From Campylobacter concisus (GTDB taxonomy: Bacteria; Campylobacterota; Campylobacteria; Campylobacterales; Campylobacteraceae): a stretch of DNA of 64,000 nucleotides. Positions 36,147-45,890 of this stretch are shown piece after piece (the first letter of the stretch is position 1; each line of letters begins with the position of its first letter). The position numbers and the translations under genes are program-made. The notes beneath the pieces are model-generated. The model did not search any database and was not told where the DNA came from. It worked only from the letters and a program-made list of their open reading frames with translations. The stretch is from contig NZ_PIRM01000001.1 of the NCBI RefSeq assembly GCF_003049735.1, forward strand, positions 1-64,000, given 5' to 3'.

Positions 36147-37130
36147 ATGCAGGGTAGTACCAAACTTGCCGTTTTGCTTATTGTGCTCATTGTTTTGCTC
36201 TCTTTTATCTCGCTTAGTATAGGCGGTTCTGATATAAGCATGAGTGAGATTTTAAATTTTATATTTAATAACAAAATAGACGAGATGAAAGAGACCATCT
36301 TGTTTGATATTAGACTACCAAGACTTGTAATGGCTCTGCTTATAGGTATGCTTTTGGCTAGCTCGGGTGTTGTAACGCAAAGCGTCTTTTTAAATCCGCT
36401 TGCAGACCCATATATCATCGGTATAGCCGCATCTGCGACATTTGGAGCAGTAGTAGCATATCTTCTTGGCTTATCTGAAATTTATTATGGTATCTTTGCT
36501 TTTTTGTCTTCTAGTTTGCTTACCCTTGCTATTTTTGGAGTTTACAACCGTAGTCGCTCTATTGCTACACTTCTTATAATTGGTATCGCTTTTTCATCAT
36601 TTCTAGGGGCATTTACGAGTTTTGCGACATATCTTATTGGCGAGGATAGTTTTAAGATAGTGGCATGGATGATGGGTTATTTAGGTTCTGCTTCATGGCA
36701 AAAGGTCGGTATCATCGCTGTTCCACTTATCTTTTGTATGATATATTTTTATCTAAAACGCTTTGAGTTAACGATACTTTTAAGCGGGGAAGACGAGGCA
36801 AAAAGTCTTGGTATAGATGTCGATGCACTTAAAAAGCGTCTACTTGTTATAGCTTCGCTCACGGTCGCTTTTTCAGTCGCATTTACCGGTATGATAGGCT
36901 TTGTTGGGCTTATCATTCCACACTCTTTTAGAATGCTTTTAAATACTTCAAACAACGCTATTTTGTTACCACTTTCTACTCTTGGAGGAGGAGCGTTTTT
37001 GCTAGCTTGTGACGTGGTGGGAAAGAGTGTTTTAAGTCCGGTTGAAGTGCCAGTTGGCGTTATTAGTGCGTTTTTTGGAGCGCCATTTTTTCTATTTTTA
37101 GCACTTTATCTAAAAAGGAGTGTGCATTGA
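36147..37130 (+). CDS. chuB: heme/iron ABC transporter permease (FecCD family)
   Basis: This 327-residue permease has about nine or ten hydrophobic segments. FecCD/BtuC signatures are RLPRLVMALLIGMLLASSG, QSVFLNPLADPYIIGIAASA and the coupling-helix region GEDEAKSLGIDV. It would move heme or ferric chelates through the inner membrane with ChuC and ChuD. I start at ATG 36147, which has an AAAGGA site; an ATG twelve codons upstream lacks one. It overlaps chuC by 4 bp. Confidence 0.92.
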   Translation: MQGSTKLAVLLIVLIVLLSFISLSIGGSDISMSEILNFIFNNKIDEMKETILFDIRLPRLVMALLIGMLLASSGVVTQSVFLNPLADPYIIGIAASATFGAVVAYLLGLSEIYYGIFAFLSSSLLTLAIFGVYNRSRSIATLLIIGIAFSSFLGAFTSFATYLIGEDSFKIVAWMMGYLGSASWQKVGIIAVPLIFCMIYFYLKRFELTILLSGEDEAKSLGIDVDALKKRLLVIASLTVAFSVAFTGMIGFVGLIIPHSFRMLLNTSNNAILLPLSTLGGGAFLLACDVVGKSVLSPVEVPVGVISAFFGAPFFLFLALYLKRSVH

Positions 37131-37894
37131 GCGTAGAAGTGTCAAACTTAAGCTTTTCATATGCGCAAACAAGTGTGCTAAAAAATATAAGCTTTACTGC
37201 TAAAAGTGGAAAATTTATAGGTCTTTTGGGCTCTAATGGATGTGGCAAATCAACACTTTTAAAATGTATCTTAAATTTGCTTTCTCCAAGCGCTGGAAGT
37301 GTCAAAATTTTAGAAAAAGATGTACAAAGCTATAGCACAAAGGAGCTTGCGAGAACGACTAGTTTTGTACCTCAAAAAAGCGCACTTACGATGCCATTAA
37401 GCGTTTTTGAGCTTGTTTTGATGGGTAGATATGCTCATCTAAAAAGCTCTTTTAGTGGTTATAGCTCTCATGATATTGCACTAGTTGATGAGGCTTTGCA
37501 TACTTTTGGGCTGGCTAAATTTAAAGACCGAGTGGCAAACTCACTAAGTGGTGGCGAATTTGCTAGAGCTTTGCTTGCTCGTGCAATAGTTAGCGAGCCT
37601 AAAGTTTTACTTCTTGATGAGCCTACATCAGCCCTTGATCTAAGCCATGCTATAGAGATGTTAAAGCTTTGCTCGCGTCTTATTCGTGAGCTAAATTTAG
37701 TCACTATAGCTGTGCTTCATGATCTAAATTTAGCCTCACTGATATGTGATGAAATTTTAATGCTAAAAGGTGGTGTGATAGCTCACAAAGGGAGTGTCAG
37801 AGAGCTTTATAATCCAGAAATTTTAGATGAAATTTACGGTCTTAAGGCAGATATCATATATAAAAATGATATGCCATTTGTTTTACCAAAATGA
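37127..37894 (+). CDS. chuC: heme/iron ABC transporter ATP-binding protein
   Basis: This is a 255-residue FepC/BtuD-type ATPase. Walker A is GSNGCGKSTLLKC (about 35-47), the signature is NSLSGGEFARALLARA, Walker B is VLLLDEPTSALD, and the switch His lies in AVLHDLNLASL. The TTG start overlaps the permease stop. It powers heme import with the neighbouring permease and binding protein. Confidence 0.94.
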   Translation: MSVEVSNLSFSYAQTSVLKNISFTAKSGKFIGLLGSNGCGKSTLLKCILNLLSPSAGSVKILEKDVQSYSTKELARTTSFVPQKSALTMPLSVFELVLMGRYAHLKSSFSGYSSHDIALVDEALHTFGLAKFKDRVANSLSGGEFARALLARAIVSEPKVLLLDEPTSALDLSHAIEMLKLCSRLIRELNLVTIAVLHDLNLASLICDEILMLKGGVIAHKGSVRELYNPEILDEIYGLKADIIYKNDMPFVLPK

Positions 37895-37913
37895 TAATTT
37901 TAAAGGAGATTTC

Positions 37914-38723
37914 ATGAAAAAATTATTTTTAGTTTTTGCTTTTTTGCTTGGTTTTGGCGGTGTTAGCCTAAGTGCTAAAAATATCGTTGTGCTCGATCCT
38001 GCAGTGGTTGAGATGATGTATATGTTAGAGGCTGAAGATCAGATCGCAGCTATTTCTACTCTTGAGTTTGGCAAGATTTGGCCTGAGGATAAGACTGAAA
38101 AGCTAAAGAGCGTTGGCACTTATACAAAGCCAAATTTAGAGCGTATAGTCGAGCTAAAGCCTGATCTTGTAGTTACTAGCTTTCACTCTGATGGTGTAAA
38201 CGCCGACCTTGCTAAATTTGGCATAAAGACACTTACGATGCAGGCAAATAGTGTAGATGATATTTGCAAAAATATAGAAAAAATGGGCGATATCACGGGA
38301 AAAAAAGAGCGTGCCAGCGAGCTTGTGGCTAAGATAAAGCAGGATTTTTTAAAATTTCAAAACTCAAATTTAAGCGGTAAGAAAATTTTAGGCGTTTATG
38401 CAGCTACCCCACTAGTTGCTTTTAACGATGCTAGTTTACCTGGTGATATGTTTGCTAAATTTGGTATGAAAAACGTAGCAGGTGGCCTAGCTGGAGCGAT
38501 GCCGATCGTTCAAAGTGAATTTATCCTAGCGCAAAATCCAGACTTCATAATAGTTGTAGGCATGAAAGATGGCAGTGATTTTTTATCGCAAAATCCAGTG
38601 CTAAAAGCAACTAGTGCAGCCAAGAACTCTAAAATTTTAAACGTCCCATCAAGTCTTGTCTTGCGCGGTACGCCTCGCATAAATGAGGCCGCAAATGAGC
38701 TATTTAACATGCTTAATAAGTGA
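37914..38723 (+). CDS. chuD: periplasmic heme/iron-binding protein
   Basis: This 269-residue substrate-binding protein of the BtuF/FhuD (cluster A) type has a signal peptide ending LSAKNIVVLDP. It also shows GTYTKPNLERIVELKPDLVV and later GGLAGAMPIVQSEFILAQNP, with a long helix joining two lobes. I place the start at ATG 37914, behind a clear AAAGGAG site. An upstream in-frame ATG runs through the chuC end and would block the signal peptide. It is followed by the HutW-like gene after 6 bp. Confidence 0.92.
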   Translation: MKKLFLVFAFLLGFGGVSLSAKNIVVLDPAVVEMMYMLEAEDQIAAISTLEFGKIWPEDKTEKLKSVGTYTKPNLERIVELKPDLVVTSFHSDGVNADLAKFGIKTLTMQANSVDDICKNIEKMGDITGKKERASELVAKIKQDFLKFQNSNLSGKKILGVYAATPLVAFNDASLPGDMFAKFGMKNVAGGLAGAMPIVQSEFILAQNPDFIIVVGMKDGSDFLSQNPVLKATSAAKNSKILNVPSSLVLRGTPRINEAANELFNMLNK

Positions 38724-38729
38724 GTATAA

Positions 38730-39947
38730 ATGTTTAACAAACGTATAAAAGGTCATAGCGTAGCTCCTTCAAAAAGACCTGATATGGTGAGTGAAGATGA
38801 GCTATGGGAATTTTTAGAGAGTGCACCAGATGAAAATGAAGGAGTGATCTACATTCATGTGCCGTTTTGTGATAACATCTGCTCGTTTTGCTCGATGAAT
38901 AGGACAAAGCTTGAGGATGAGCTTGATGAGTATATAAAATTTCTACTAAGCGAGATAGAAAAATACTCCGCCACGAACTACTTAAAAAGCAAGAAAATAG
39001 GTAGTGTATATTTTGGTGGCGGCACCCCAACGATATTAAAAGAGAGACACTTAGAGCAAGTGATAAACGCACTTAAGGGTAGTTTCAACATCCTGCCTGA
39101 GTGCGAATTTAGCTTAGAAAGTACGCTTCATAACCTAAATATAAGCAAGCTTCGCCTTTTAAACGAGCTTGGCGTAAATCGATACAGTATCGGCGTGCAA
39201 ACATTTAGTGAGGCTGGCAGAAAGCTGCTAAATCGCACACATAGTTCAGATGGAGCCGTAAAACATCTACGTGATCTGCGTGAGAAATTTAGTGGAATGC
39301 TTTGTGTTGATATTATATATAACTATCCTAATGAAAGCATAGATGAGGTGGTAAGAGATGCTAAGCTAGTGCGTGAGCTTGGCATTGACAGTGCGAGTTT
39401 TTATTCGCTTCAGTTTTTAGATGGCTCGGTACTTAGTAAGACCATAAGCGAGGATTACTATGACGTAGAAGTCGATAAGAGCTTGCACCACGCATTTTTA
39501 GACGAAATTTTAAGTCAAGGCGACTATGAAATTTTAGAGTATACAAAGGTGGCCAAAAAGGGTAGGGACCAATATAAATATATAAGACTATCTCACACGG
39601 GCGCTGATGTCTTGCCTCTTGGAAAAGGCGCTGGCGGTAGGCTAGGGGAGTTTGGTATCTATAACATGAGTCAAAAGATGAAAGTTATGGGTCGCATGAC
39701 TGCTAGGCAGATGGAGTTTGATAGATTTGTAAATCTTTTTCAGTATCCACAAATAAGCCTTGAGCATGTTTTTAAATTTGTGAGCCAGACGTGTGCCAAT
39801 GAGCTTATGGATCTTTTTAAAAAATGTGAGGAAAGTGGATATCTAAAAATCGAAAACGACTCTTTAAATTTTACAAAAGATGGCGTATTTTGGGGAAATT
39901 CTATCGCAAATGCAGTGATGGAAATTTCTAAGAAGGAGTTTTTATGA
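38730..39947 (+). CDS. hutW: HutW/ChuW-type heme radical SAM enzyme (HemN-like)
   Basis: The 405-residue protein is related to oxygen-independent coproporphyrinogen oxidase. The radical SAM cluster is C47-x3-C51-x2-C54 in HVPFCDNICSFCSMN, followed by GSVYFGGGTPTIL and LNELGVNRYSIGVQTF. Its place inside a heme-uptake operon, instead of a heme-synthesis one, points to the HutW/ChuW/HmuW group. Members open heme without oxygen by a SAM-dependent methylation (anaerobilin pathway). It overlaps the flavodoxin gene by 4 bp. Confidence 0.85.
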   Translation: MFNKRIKGHSVAPSKRPDMVSEDELWEFLESAPDENEGVIYIHVPFCDNICSFCSMNRTKLEDELDEYIKFLLSEIEKYSATNYLKSKKIGSVYFGGGTPTILKERHLEQVINALKGSFNILPECEFSLESTLHNLNISKLRLLNELGVNRYSIGVQTFSEAGRKLLNRTHSSDGAVKHLRDLREKFSGMLCVDIIYNYPNESIDEVVRDAKLVRELGIDSASFYSLQFLDGSVLSKTISEDYYDVEVDKSLHHAFLDEILSQGDYEILEYTKVAKKGRDQYKYIRLSHTGADVLPLGKGAGGRLGEFGIYNMSQKMKVMGRMTARQMEFDRFVNLFQYPQISLEHVFKFVSQTCANELMDLFKKCEESGYLKIENDSLNFTKDGVFWGNSIANAVMEISKKEFL

Positions 39948-40462
39948 AAAGTATTGTGGTATATACATCAAAAAGTGGAAATACAAAAAAGATAGCAGAG
40001 GCTATTGCTGGTGAGCTTGGCTGTGAGGCGATAAATTTTGCCAATGCGGGCGAGATAAATTTGAGTGAGTTTGATTTTATCGCGCTTGGATACTATATAG
40101 ATCAGGGCTCACCGGAGAAGGAATTTAAAAAATTTATCTCTCAAAGTGTAAAAAATAAAAAAGTAGGCTTTTTTATAACCCTTGGTGCTGATGTGCCAAG
40201 TGCGCATGCCACGCAGGCTATAGATCAAGGCAAAGAGCTATTTATGCAAAATGGCAATGAAATTTTGCGCACGTTTATCTGTCAAGGTGCGATTGCCACT
40301 GAAGTAATAGAGCAACTAAAAAAACTTGGTAAAGCTATGCCTGATGATCCGAGATTTGCTCTAACGCCTGAGCGACTAGAGCGATGGGAGCGAGCCAAAA
40401 CGCACCCAGATGAGACTGATGTGAAAGCCGCAAAGGAAGCATTTAGAGGGGTTAAAATTTAA
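39944..40462 (+). CDS. flavodoxin-family protein of the heme operon
   Basis: This 172-residue flavodoxin-like protein has the FMN phosphate loop at the N-terminus (YTSKSGNTKKIAEAIAGEL), then ALGYYIDQGSPEKEFKKFI and GFFITLGADVPSAHA. The C-terminal DPRFALTPERLERWERA tail occurs in flavodoxins linked to heme degradation. The ATGA overlap with the radical SAM gene supports a role as its electron donor, as proposed for HmuF with HmuW in Fusobacterium. That role is an inference from context. Confidence 0.85.
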   Translation: MKSIVVYTSKSGNTKKIAEAIAGELGCEAINFANAGEINLSEFDFIALGYYIDQGSPEKEFKKFISQSVKNKKVGFFITLGADVPSAHATQAIDQGKELFMQNGNEILRTFICQGAIATEVIEQLKKLGKAMPDDPRFALTPERLERWERAKTHPDETDVKAAKEAFRGVKI

Positions 40463-40576
40463 ACTCATTTTGTGCCTATTTTTGCTCTAAAATTTTTAAT
40501 GATCCTGTAAATTTTTATTTTCATTAGTGAGTGTGATGTGATTATGAGATGATAATCCATTCTCGCTAGTGAATAG

Positions 40577-40639
40577 AAAGCTAAAATTTACTACAACAAT
40601 ATGCTTTAAAAGTCAACTAGCTTTGTAGATTTTAGCTTT
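40577..40639. other. long interrupted hairpin downstream of the heme operon
   Basis: AAAGCTAAAAT (40577-40587) pairs with ATTTTAGCTTT (40629-40639), and inside it CTACAA pairs with TTGTAG with a 3-nt bulge, giving about 17 bp. It lies in the gene-free interval 40463-40711 between the convergent flavodoxin and rpoD genes. It may be a terminator for the heme operon or a decayed element. No coding frame is evident in this interval. Confidence 0.4.
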
Positions 40640-40711
40640 GTTGCTTTTGCAACTAAAATTTATGTGGGAGATATTTGCTTTAATGTGAGTATAAAATTTT
40701 GATTTTAGCTT

Positions 40712-40742
40712 CTAGCTCAAATTTGTGGGAAATTTGAGCTAG
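40712..40742 (-). terminator. probable rpoD terminator
   Basis: The 13-bp perfect arms CTAGCTCAAATTT (40712-40724) and AAATTTGAGCTAG (40730-40742) flank a 5-nt loop ten bases past the rpoD stop. The following T-tract on the minus strand is weak. Confidence 0.6.
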
Positions 40743-40752
40743 ATTAAGGCTT

Positions 40753-42609
40753 TTAGCCTTCGATGTAGTTTTTGAGTTTTCTACCAACTTTTGGGTGTTT
40801 TAGTTTTTTGATAGCTGAGCTTTCTATCTGGCGAACACGCTCGCGAGTGACATTTAGAGCCTTACCGATCTCTTCAAGTGTGCGGTCGCTCTCATCCTCA
40901 AGCAAGCCAAATCTCATCGAAATAACTGCTTTTTCGCGCTCATTTAGCTGTGAAAGCACATCGTCGATCTGCTCTCTAAGGTCACTTTTTAAAATTTGCT
41001 CTATCGGAGAAAGTGAGCTTTTATCCTCGACAAAATCTCCAAATTTTCCATCCTCTTCGTTTGCGATCGGAGCTTCGAGGCTGATAGGCTCTTTTGTTAT
41101 TTTGATGACTTGCTTTACCTTATCAACGCTTAGCCCAACCTCTTTTGCGATAACACTTACATCAGGCTCTTTTCCCTCTTCTTGGAGGTATTTGCGGTTT
41201 ATTTTATTGATACGATTTATCGTCTCTATCATATGGATAGGTATCCTAATCGTCCTTGCCTGATCGGCGATCGCACGCGAGATAGCCTGGCGGATCCACC
41301 ATGTGGCGTAGGTTGAAAATTTATAACCTTTTCTGTATTCAAATTTATCAACCGCTTTCATAAGGCCGATGTTGCCCTCTTGGATGAGATCTAAAAATGG
41401 TAAGCCCCTGTTTGTATAGCGTTTTGCGATACTTACAACTAGACGGAGGTTTGACTTAGCCATTCTAGCTTTTGCCTCGTCAGAAATTTTCTTACCACGT
41501 TTGATCTGCTCTAGAATTTCTTTTAGCCTTGTTGGCTCAAGATCAAAACCTTGCTTGCTCGCCTCTTTTGTAGTAAATAGCTTTTTGATCTCGACATAAG
41601 TTGATACCATTGTGGCTTCTGGCACGCGAGCTGCGATCTCCTCCTTGCTAAGCTTGATGATATCTTTTAGTATGCTTTTGTGATTTTTTTTAAGCTCGTC
41701 GCTAAACATTGGTAAGCGATACTCCAAGCGTTTTAGCTCTCTATCAAATTCATCGTCGCTTTTTAGCGCTGTCTCCATTGATTTTACGATCTCGCTAATT
41801 AACTTGCTTGTTGGGCCAAGATCCATTAGCTTCTCTTTTAAAATTTTCTTTTTAAATGCAAGAGTCATCTTTGAAGCCGTATCGTCGCTCTCAACTTTAT
41901 CTTGTTTGTTTGCGGTCTTTAGCCACTCTTTTTTTGCCTTTTCGAGGGCCTTAAAACTCTCTATAACTTTTTCAGCACGTTTATCGTTTTTGGCTGATTT
42001 TTTAGGAGCTTCATTTTCTTCGTTCTCTTCATCTTCTTCATCTATATCGTCTTCGCTATCTTCATTCTCTTCGTTTTCACTCTCATCCTCAAAGCTCTTA
42101 AAAAGCTCTTTTACACGGCGTTCTCTATTGATGAGCGGCTCTTTATAGTCAAGTATGAAGTCAATCAAAAATGGCACAGAACAAAATGCGTCAATAATGA
42201 TATCTTCGCCAAGCTCGATTCTTTTGCTGATCTCTACCTCTTCATCTTTTGTAAGAAGCGCGATCTGACCCATCTCTCTTAGATACATCCTCACTGGACT
42301 ATCAGATCTTGACCACTCTAAAAGGTCGCTCTCGCCAGAAAGATCGAGATCCTCGTCGATATCTTGATCACTTTTTTGAGCATTTTCTTGGCGTTTTTTA
42401 GCATCGGCTAAATTTCTAAGCTTTGCAGCTTCAGCAGATGTGATGAGCTGGACTTTATTTGTTTTTGCTAGTTGTTCTATCTTTTTTACTATCGTAGCAG
42501 TCGGAGCTTTGTCTAATAATTTTACTAATTTTTCGTATGTCAAAAAGCCTTTTGCATTTTCAGCGAAAAGCTCTTCTATCTGAGAAAAAGAGTCTTTTGC
42601 GGCGCTCAT
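40753..42609 (-). CDS. rpoD: RNA polymerase primary sigma factor
   Basis: RpoD is the housekeeping sigma-70. The 618-residue product has region 1.1 at the start and region 1.2 with [19 protein letters not shown] non-conserved insert carries an unusually long acidic run (about 195-225) followed by a Lys-rich part. Regions 2.3-2.4 read [20 protein letters not shown], and region 4.2 ends with [20 protein letters not shown]. The acidic insert may weaken or tune core binding, as inserts of this kind do in other sigma factors. It separates the heme-uptake operon from a TonB receptor. Confidence 0.97.
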   Translation of the reverse strand: MSAAKDSFSQIEELFAENAKGFLTYEKLVKLLDKAPTATIVKKIEQLAKTNKVQLITSAEAAKLRNLADAKKRQENAQKSDQDIDEDLDLSGESDLLEWSRSDSPVRMYLREMGQIALLTKDEEVEISKRIELGEDIIIDAFCSVPFLIDFILDYKEPLINRERRVKELFKSFEDESENEENEDSEDDIDEEDEENEENEAPKKSAKNDKRAEKVIESFKALEKAKKEWLKTANKQDKVESDDTASKMTLAFKKKILKEKLMDLGPTSKLISEIVKSMETALKSDDEFDRELKRLEYRLPMFSDELKKNHKSILKDIIKLSKEEIAARVPEATMVSTYVEIKKLFTTKEASKQGFDLEPTRLKEILEQIKRGKKISDEAKARMAKSNLRLVVSIAKRYTNRGLPFLDLIQEGNIGLMKAVDKFEYRKGYKFSTYATWWIRQAISRAIADQARTIRIPIHMIETINRINKINRKYLQEEGKEPDVSVIAKEVGLSVDKVKQVIKITKEPISLEAPIANEEDGKFGDFVEDKSSLSPIEQILKSDLREQIDDVLSQLNEREKAVISMRFGLLEDESDRTLEEIGKALNVTRERVRQIESSAIKKLKHPKVGRKLKNYIEG

Positions 42610-42720
42610 AAATTTCCTTTCAAATCGTGTAATTGTGATTTAAGTATTGTTTAAAAGAAAGTGGATTATACCCAAATTTTTTAAAAAGTGCATCAAAACA
42701 GTGAAATTTTATCTATACAA

Positions 42721-42752
42721 AGCTACCGCAAAAGTCTAAAATTGCGGTAGCT
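42721..42752 (-). terminator. TonB-receptor terminator
   Basis: AGCTACCGCAA (42721-42731) and TTGCGGTAGCT (42742-42752) form a perfect 11-bp GC-containing stem with a 10-nt loop, directly past the receptor stop on the minus strand. Confidence 0.7.
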
Positions 42753-42761
42753 ATAAAATTA

Positions 42762-45701
42762 TTAAAACGTCATTTCAAATGTTAGCTTGAAATTTCTACC
42801 AGGTGAGTAAAATCTAGCAAGGCCCCTGCCAGTTTCTTTATTTACCATATTATTTGTGCCAAAAGTCCTTATACTTCTTGCACTATCCCAGCTTGTGTAT
42901 TTTTTATCTGTTATGTTATACACACCTGCTGTAAATGTGAAATTTTTCATCGGTCTGTAAAATGCTACAAAATCAAATAGACTGTATGTATTACTGACAT
43001 ATCTAACATACGTATTTTTTGCATCTGGATCGTCTTTGGCATAGATATTGTAAGTATCTTCTGGACGTTTTGCTTTTACGTGTGTCATATATAGATTTGC
43101 TCCAAATTTATTATTTTTGGTGTGATATCCGACGTTATAGACAAATTTTGCTGGCTGAATGGCATTCATTGGAGCGTCTAGCTTGCCGCTCTCATCTACT
43201 GACATTCTACCTTTTTGATATAGGTATTTATAGCCGACATTAAAGCCACTTAGTCCACTATAAACTTGCTCTAGGTCTAGATTTGCACTTAGCTCAACAC
43301 CTCTTACGCGAGCCTTTGCTCTATTTACGTTTTGATATTTTTCTACTGGCATTCTACTACCGGCGTTACCGTATGTTAGCGTACCACGACCGATGTACTT
43401 TAGATCGATGAAATTTTTATAGTCAGTTTGAAAGAGATTTATCGTAAAAAAGCTAGGCGAGTTATGAAGAGTTACAGCAAATTCTTTTGTTTTTGCGATC
43501 TCAGGCTGAAGGGCTAAATTTGGAAATATCGTAAAATCAGGATGCTGAAAAGTAAAATAAATTTCATCAGATGTTGGAGCTCTAAAGCCATTTGCGTATT
43601 TTGCCTGAAGTCTTATGTGTTCAAATGGGTCAAAATTTGTCGCAAGTGAATACGAATGGTGTGTAAAATCTCTCTTTTGACTTGCTAGATATAGTGCATT
43701 TTCTTCAGCGTTTTTGGTTTTTATCCTTTTTGCTTCTTCTGGGCTAGTACCAGGTGGTATGGTAAAAGGTATAAAAACACCAGCAAAAAGATCAGTTGGT
43801 AACTTTGGTGTTTTGCCTGGTATGTAGCTTGGATTGTGTGTTATTTTGTCAAATCTATAGTTTAAATCAACGCTTAAAATTTCAGTCAAAGATATATCAT
43901 CACCTAGATAAAATGCCTTTGTCTTCGTCTCAACAGGTATCAAAAAGCTAAATTTATCATCCTCATGTCTACAAAGCGTACTGTACTCATTTCCGCCGTG
44001 AGGCATACATTTGTCTGGTTGCCAGTTTTGAGATAAGCCTGTGCCTTTGTTTGCCATGCCAAAGAAATATTTCGCCCACCATGCCTTATTATACGCCTCA
44101 TAGCCTTGCCTATTTACCATGCTTTTATCTGTTTGATTATAAAGCCCACCGTATTTTAAGGCGTGATCCATTTTAAATAGACTAAATTCCTTTGTTGCAT
44201 CTAAATTTAGCTGTTTTGTATCTGTATTTAGATCCCTGTCTTTCCAGTTATTTTCAATGTATCCTGGAGCTCTTGGCAAAAGTAGTTCCTCAAATCTATT
44301 TTTTGGAGTAAGTTCTGCATATTTTCCATTGCCATCTGGCATATTTTGTGGAGTTAGATCGTAGGTTTCATATTTTTTAGTTGTTTTATTAAAAAGTGTT
44401 AAAGGTTTGGAACAATCATACTGGTTGCAATCAACAAGAAGTTTATCTACTCCACGATGTGTTCTTCCATAGAATGTTTCGTCTACTTCGTTTCCATGAC
44501 TATCAAACACGATATCTTGAGGAAAAGTGAAGCCAGCTCCAGGCCAAGGCTCTTTTTCTACTTGTCTCATTTCTAAGTCACCACCATATTTATCTACCAG
44601 TTTACCTTCGTTATTTAACTTTAATCCTGATGGATTTAGCAGGCCCTGACAGTCGTTTTTATCGCAGTACTCATCAGTCCTTGCTTTTAGCTGGATCTTT
44701 TGTTTTGAGTAGGTTAGCTTCATGCTATCCCAAAGTGGATTTTCATCGTAGTTTTCGTATGTGTAAAAGATATTTTCGCGCTTATTTTTGTCATTTACGT
44801 GCCTTGTGTCGGTGCTATAGACTATGTCATTTGTATTACCACTTTGAAAAAGAGCAAATTTATACGACCAGTCAGTTCCCATTGTCTCTTTTGTGCTTCT
44901 GTCGATACCCACACTAAAGCGGTTTGTCTCATTAAAATTTACACCAAATTTAAATAGTCTACTGTCTGTTCTAATGGTGTAAGGATCTGGCTTTTCTCTC
45001 TCTTTGCCTAGTACGCTATCATCGTATGTTTTGTATCCCCAGTTTTTCATCTCATGACCATCTCTTTTTGTAGTGATAAAGAGTATGTCAAACCATTTTG
45101 CCCTCGCAGCCATCGTATGAGAAAATAGTTTTTCATCGTTGGCTGATGATTTTTGTGCTTTAAAGCCGTAAAACCAGTCTTTTTCTGTAAGATAGTCTCT
45201 GGCATCTTTTGTTTCAAACATTACAGAGCCACCAAGTGCACCTGAGCCGGTTTTTATACTATCTGCTCCTTTTGTGATATTAACTTGCTGGATGTTTTCT
45301 ATCTCTACGCCATTTCTTGTATTGTTAAAATTTCCATATCCTTCAAAGAGATCCTTAAATCCCTGTGATGAAAGTGTTTCAGCTTGATTAAGTCCATCGA
45401 TACTGATAGCTACGCGGTTTTCATCAACACCTCTTATAGCATATCCGCTAGAACCAAAGCGACCAGTCTCAACTACGCTGACACCAGTGTCATAGCGCAC
45501 CATATCTCTAGTATCGCTTACTTGTTGTTTAGTAAGCTCACTTGCTGTCTTTTTTACTTCACTAATCTTTTTATTTTTTACATTTTCTTCTTCCGCCGTT
45601 ACCTCTACTCCGCCAAGTTCAACTTCTTTTATATTCTCACTTTCTTGGGCCAACAAATTTAAGCCAGCACAAAGCAAAACAACTAGTGAAGTCTTTTTCA
45701 T
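42762..45701 (-). CDS. TonB-dependent hemoglobin/transferrin/lactoferrin-type receptor
   Basis: This 979-residue outer membrane receptor has a signal peptide (about 1-18) and a TonB-box-like stretch near ELGGVEVTAEE. The plug shows YAIRGVDENRVAISIDGLNQ and IQQVNITKGADSIKTGSGALGG. A barrel of large loops ends in FKLTFEMTF with a terminal Phe. Plug wording and length place it with hemoglobin/lactoferrin receptors (HpuB-like), so it probably supplies heme to the nearby heme transporter. Very long cysteine-containing loops (CDKNDC, CNQYDC, CMPHGGNEYSTLC) may contact a protein ligand. The ligand is not known. Confidence 0.88.
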   Translation of the reverse strand: MKKTSLVVLLCAGLNLLAQESENIKEVELGGVEVTAEEENVKNKKISEVKKTASELTKQQVSDTRDMVRYDTGVSVVETGRFGSSGYAIRGVDENRVAISIDGLNQAETLSSQGFKDLFEGYGNFNNTRNGVEIENIQQVNITKGADSIKTGSGALGGSVMFETKDARDYLTEKDWFYGFKAQKSSANDEKLFSHTMAARAKWFDILFITTKRDGHEMKNWGYKTYDDSVLGKEREKPDPYTIRTDSRLFKFGVNFNETNRFSVGIDRSTKETMGTDWSYKFALFQSGNTNDIVYSTDTRHVNDKNKRENIFYTYENYDENPLWDSMKLTYSKQKIQLKARTDEYCDKNDCQGLLNPSGLKLNNEGKLVDKYGGDLEMRQVEKEPWPGAGFTFPQDIVFDSHGNEVDETFYGRTHRGVDKLLVDCNQYDCSKPLTLFNKTTKKYETYDLTPQNMPDGNGKYAELTPKNRFEELLLPRAPGYIENNWKDRDLNTDTKQLNLDATKEFSLFKMDHALKYGGLYNQTDKSMVNRQGYEAYNKAWWAKYFFGMANKGTGLSQNWQPDKCMPHGGNEYSTLCRHEDDKFSFLIPVETKTKAFYLGDDISLTEILSVDLNYRFDKITHNPSYIPGKTPKLPTDLFAGVFIPFTIPPGTSPEEAKRIKTKNAEENALYLASQKRDFTHHSYSLATNFDPFEHIRLQAKYANGFRAPTSDEIYFTFQHPDFTIFPNLALQPEIAKTKEFAVTLHNSPSFFTINLFQTDYKNFIDLKYIGRGTLTYGNAGSRMPVEKYQNVNRAKARVRGVELSANLDLEQVYSGLSGFNVGYKYLYQKGRMSVDESGKLDAPMNAIQPAKFVYNVGYHTKNNKFGANLYMTHVKAKRPEDTYNIYAKDDPDAKNTYVRYVSNTYSLFDFVAFYRPMKNFTFTAGVYNITDKKYTSWDSARSIRTFGTNNMVNKETGRGLARFYSPGRNFKLTFEMTF

Positions 45702-45738
45702 AATAATATGTATCCTTTTTTGTATTTTTATTGTTTTT

Positions 45739-45751
45739 AATAGTCATTATC
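45739..45751 (-). promoter_or_regulatory. putative Fur box upstream of the TonB receptor
   Basis: AATAGTCATTATC matches 11 of 13 positions of the right part of the Fur consensus (GATAATCATTATC). It lies about 40 bases before the receptor start. It fits iron control of a heme receptor, but it is based on motif only. Confidence 0.45.
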
Positions 45752-45837
45752 TATATTGAAGTCGCGAATCTTAACATTAAATAAATAAATTATTTATTAA
45801 ACTTTATGAAATATTTAATAATTAAAAAATTAAAATT

Positions 45838-45855
45838 TTGGAACAGCTATTGCTT
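45838..45855 (+). promoter_or_regulatory. sigma-54 promoter of flgG2-flgG
   Basis: TTGGAACAGCTATTGCTT has the invariant GG (45840-45841) and GC (45852-45853) exactly ten bases apart and matches the Campylobacter RpoN consensus TTGGAACA-N4-TTGCTT. The transcript would start about 25 bases before the flgG2 ATG. Rod genes are RpoN/FlgR-dependent in C. jejuni. Confidence 0.85.
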
Positions 45856-45890
45856 TAGAATCATGACAATAATGAATTTTAGGAAATTGT

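Noticed and set aside
40772..42148. Plus-strand Ser/Phe/Leu-rich frames opposite rpoD
   Set aside because: They mirror acidic and charged parts of rpoD in reverse and show no family features.
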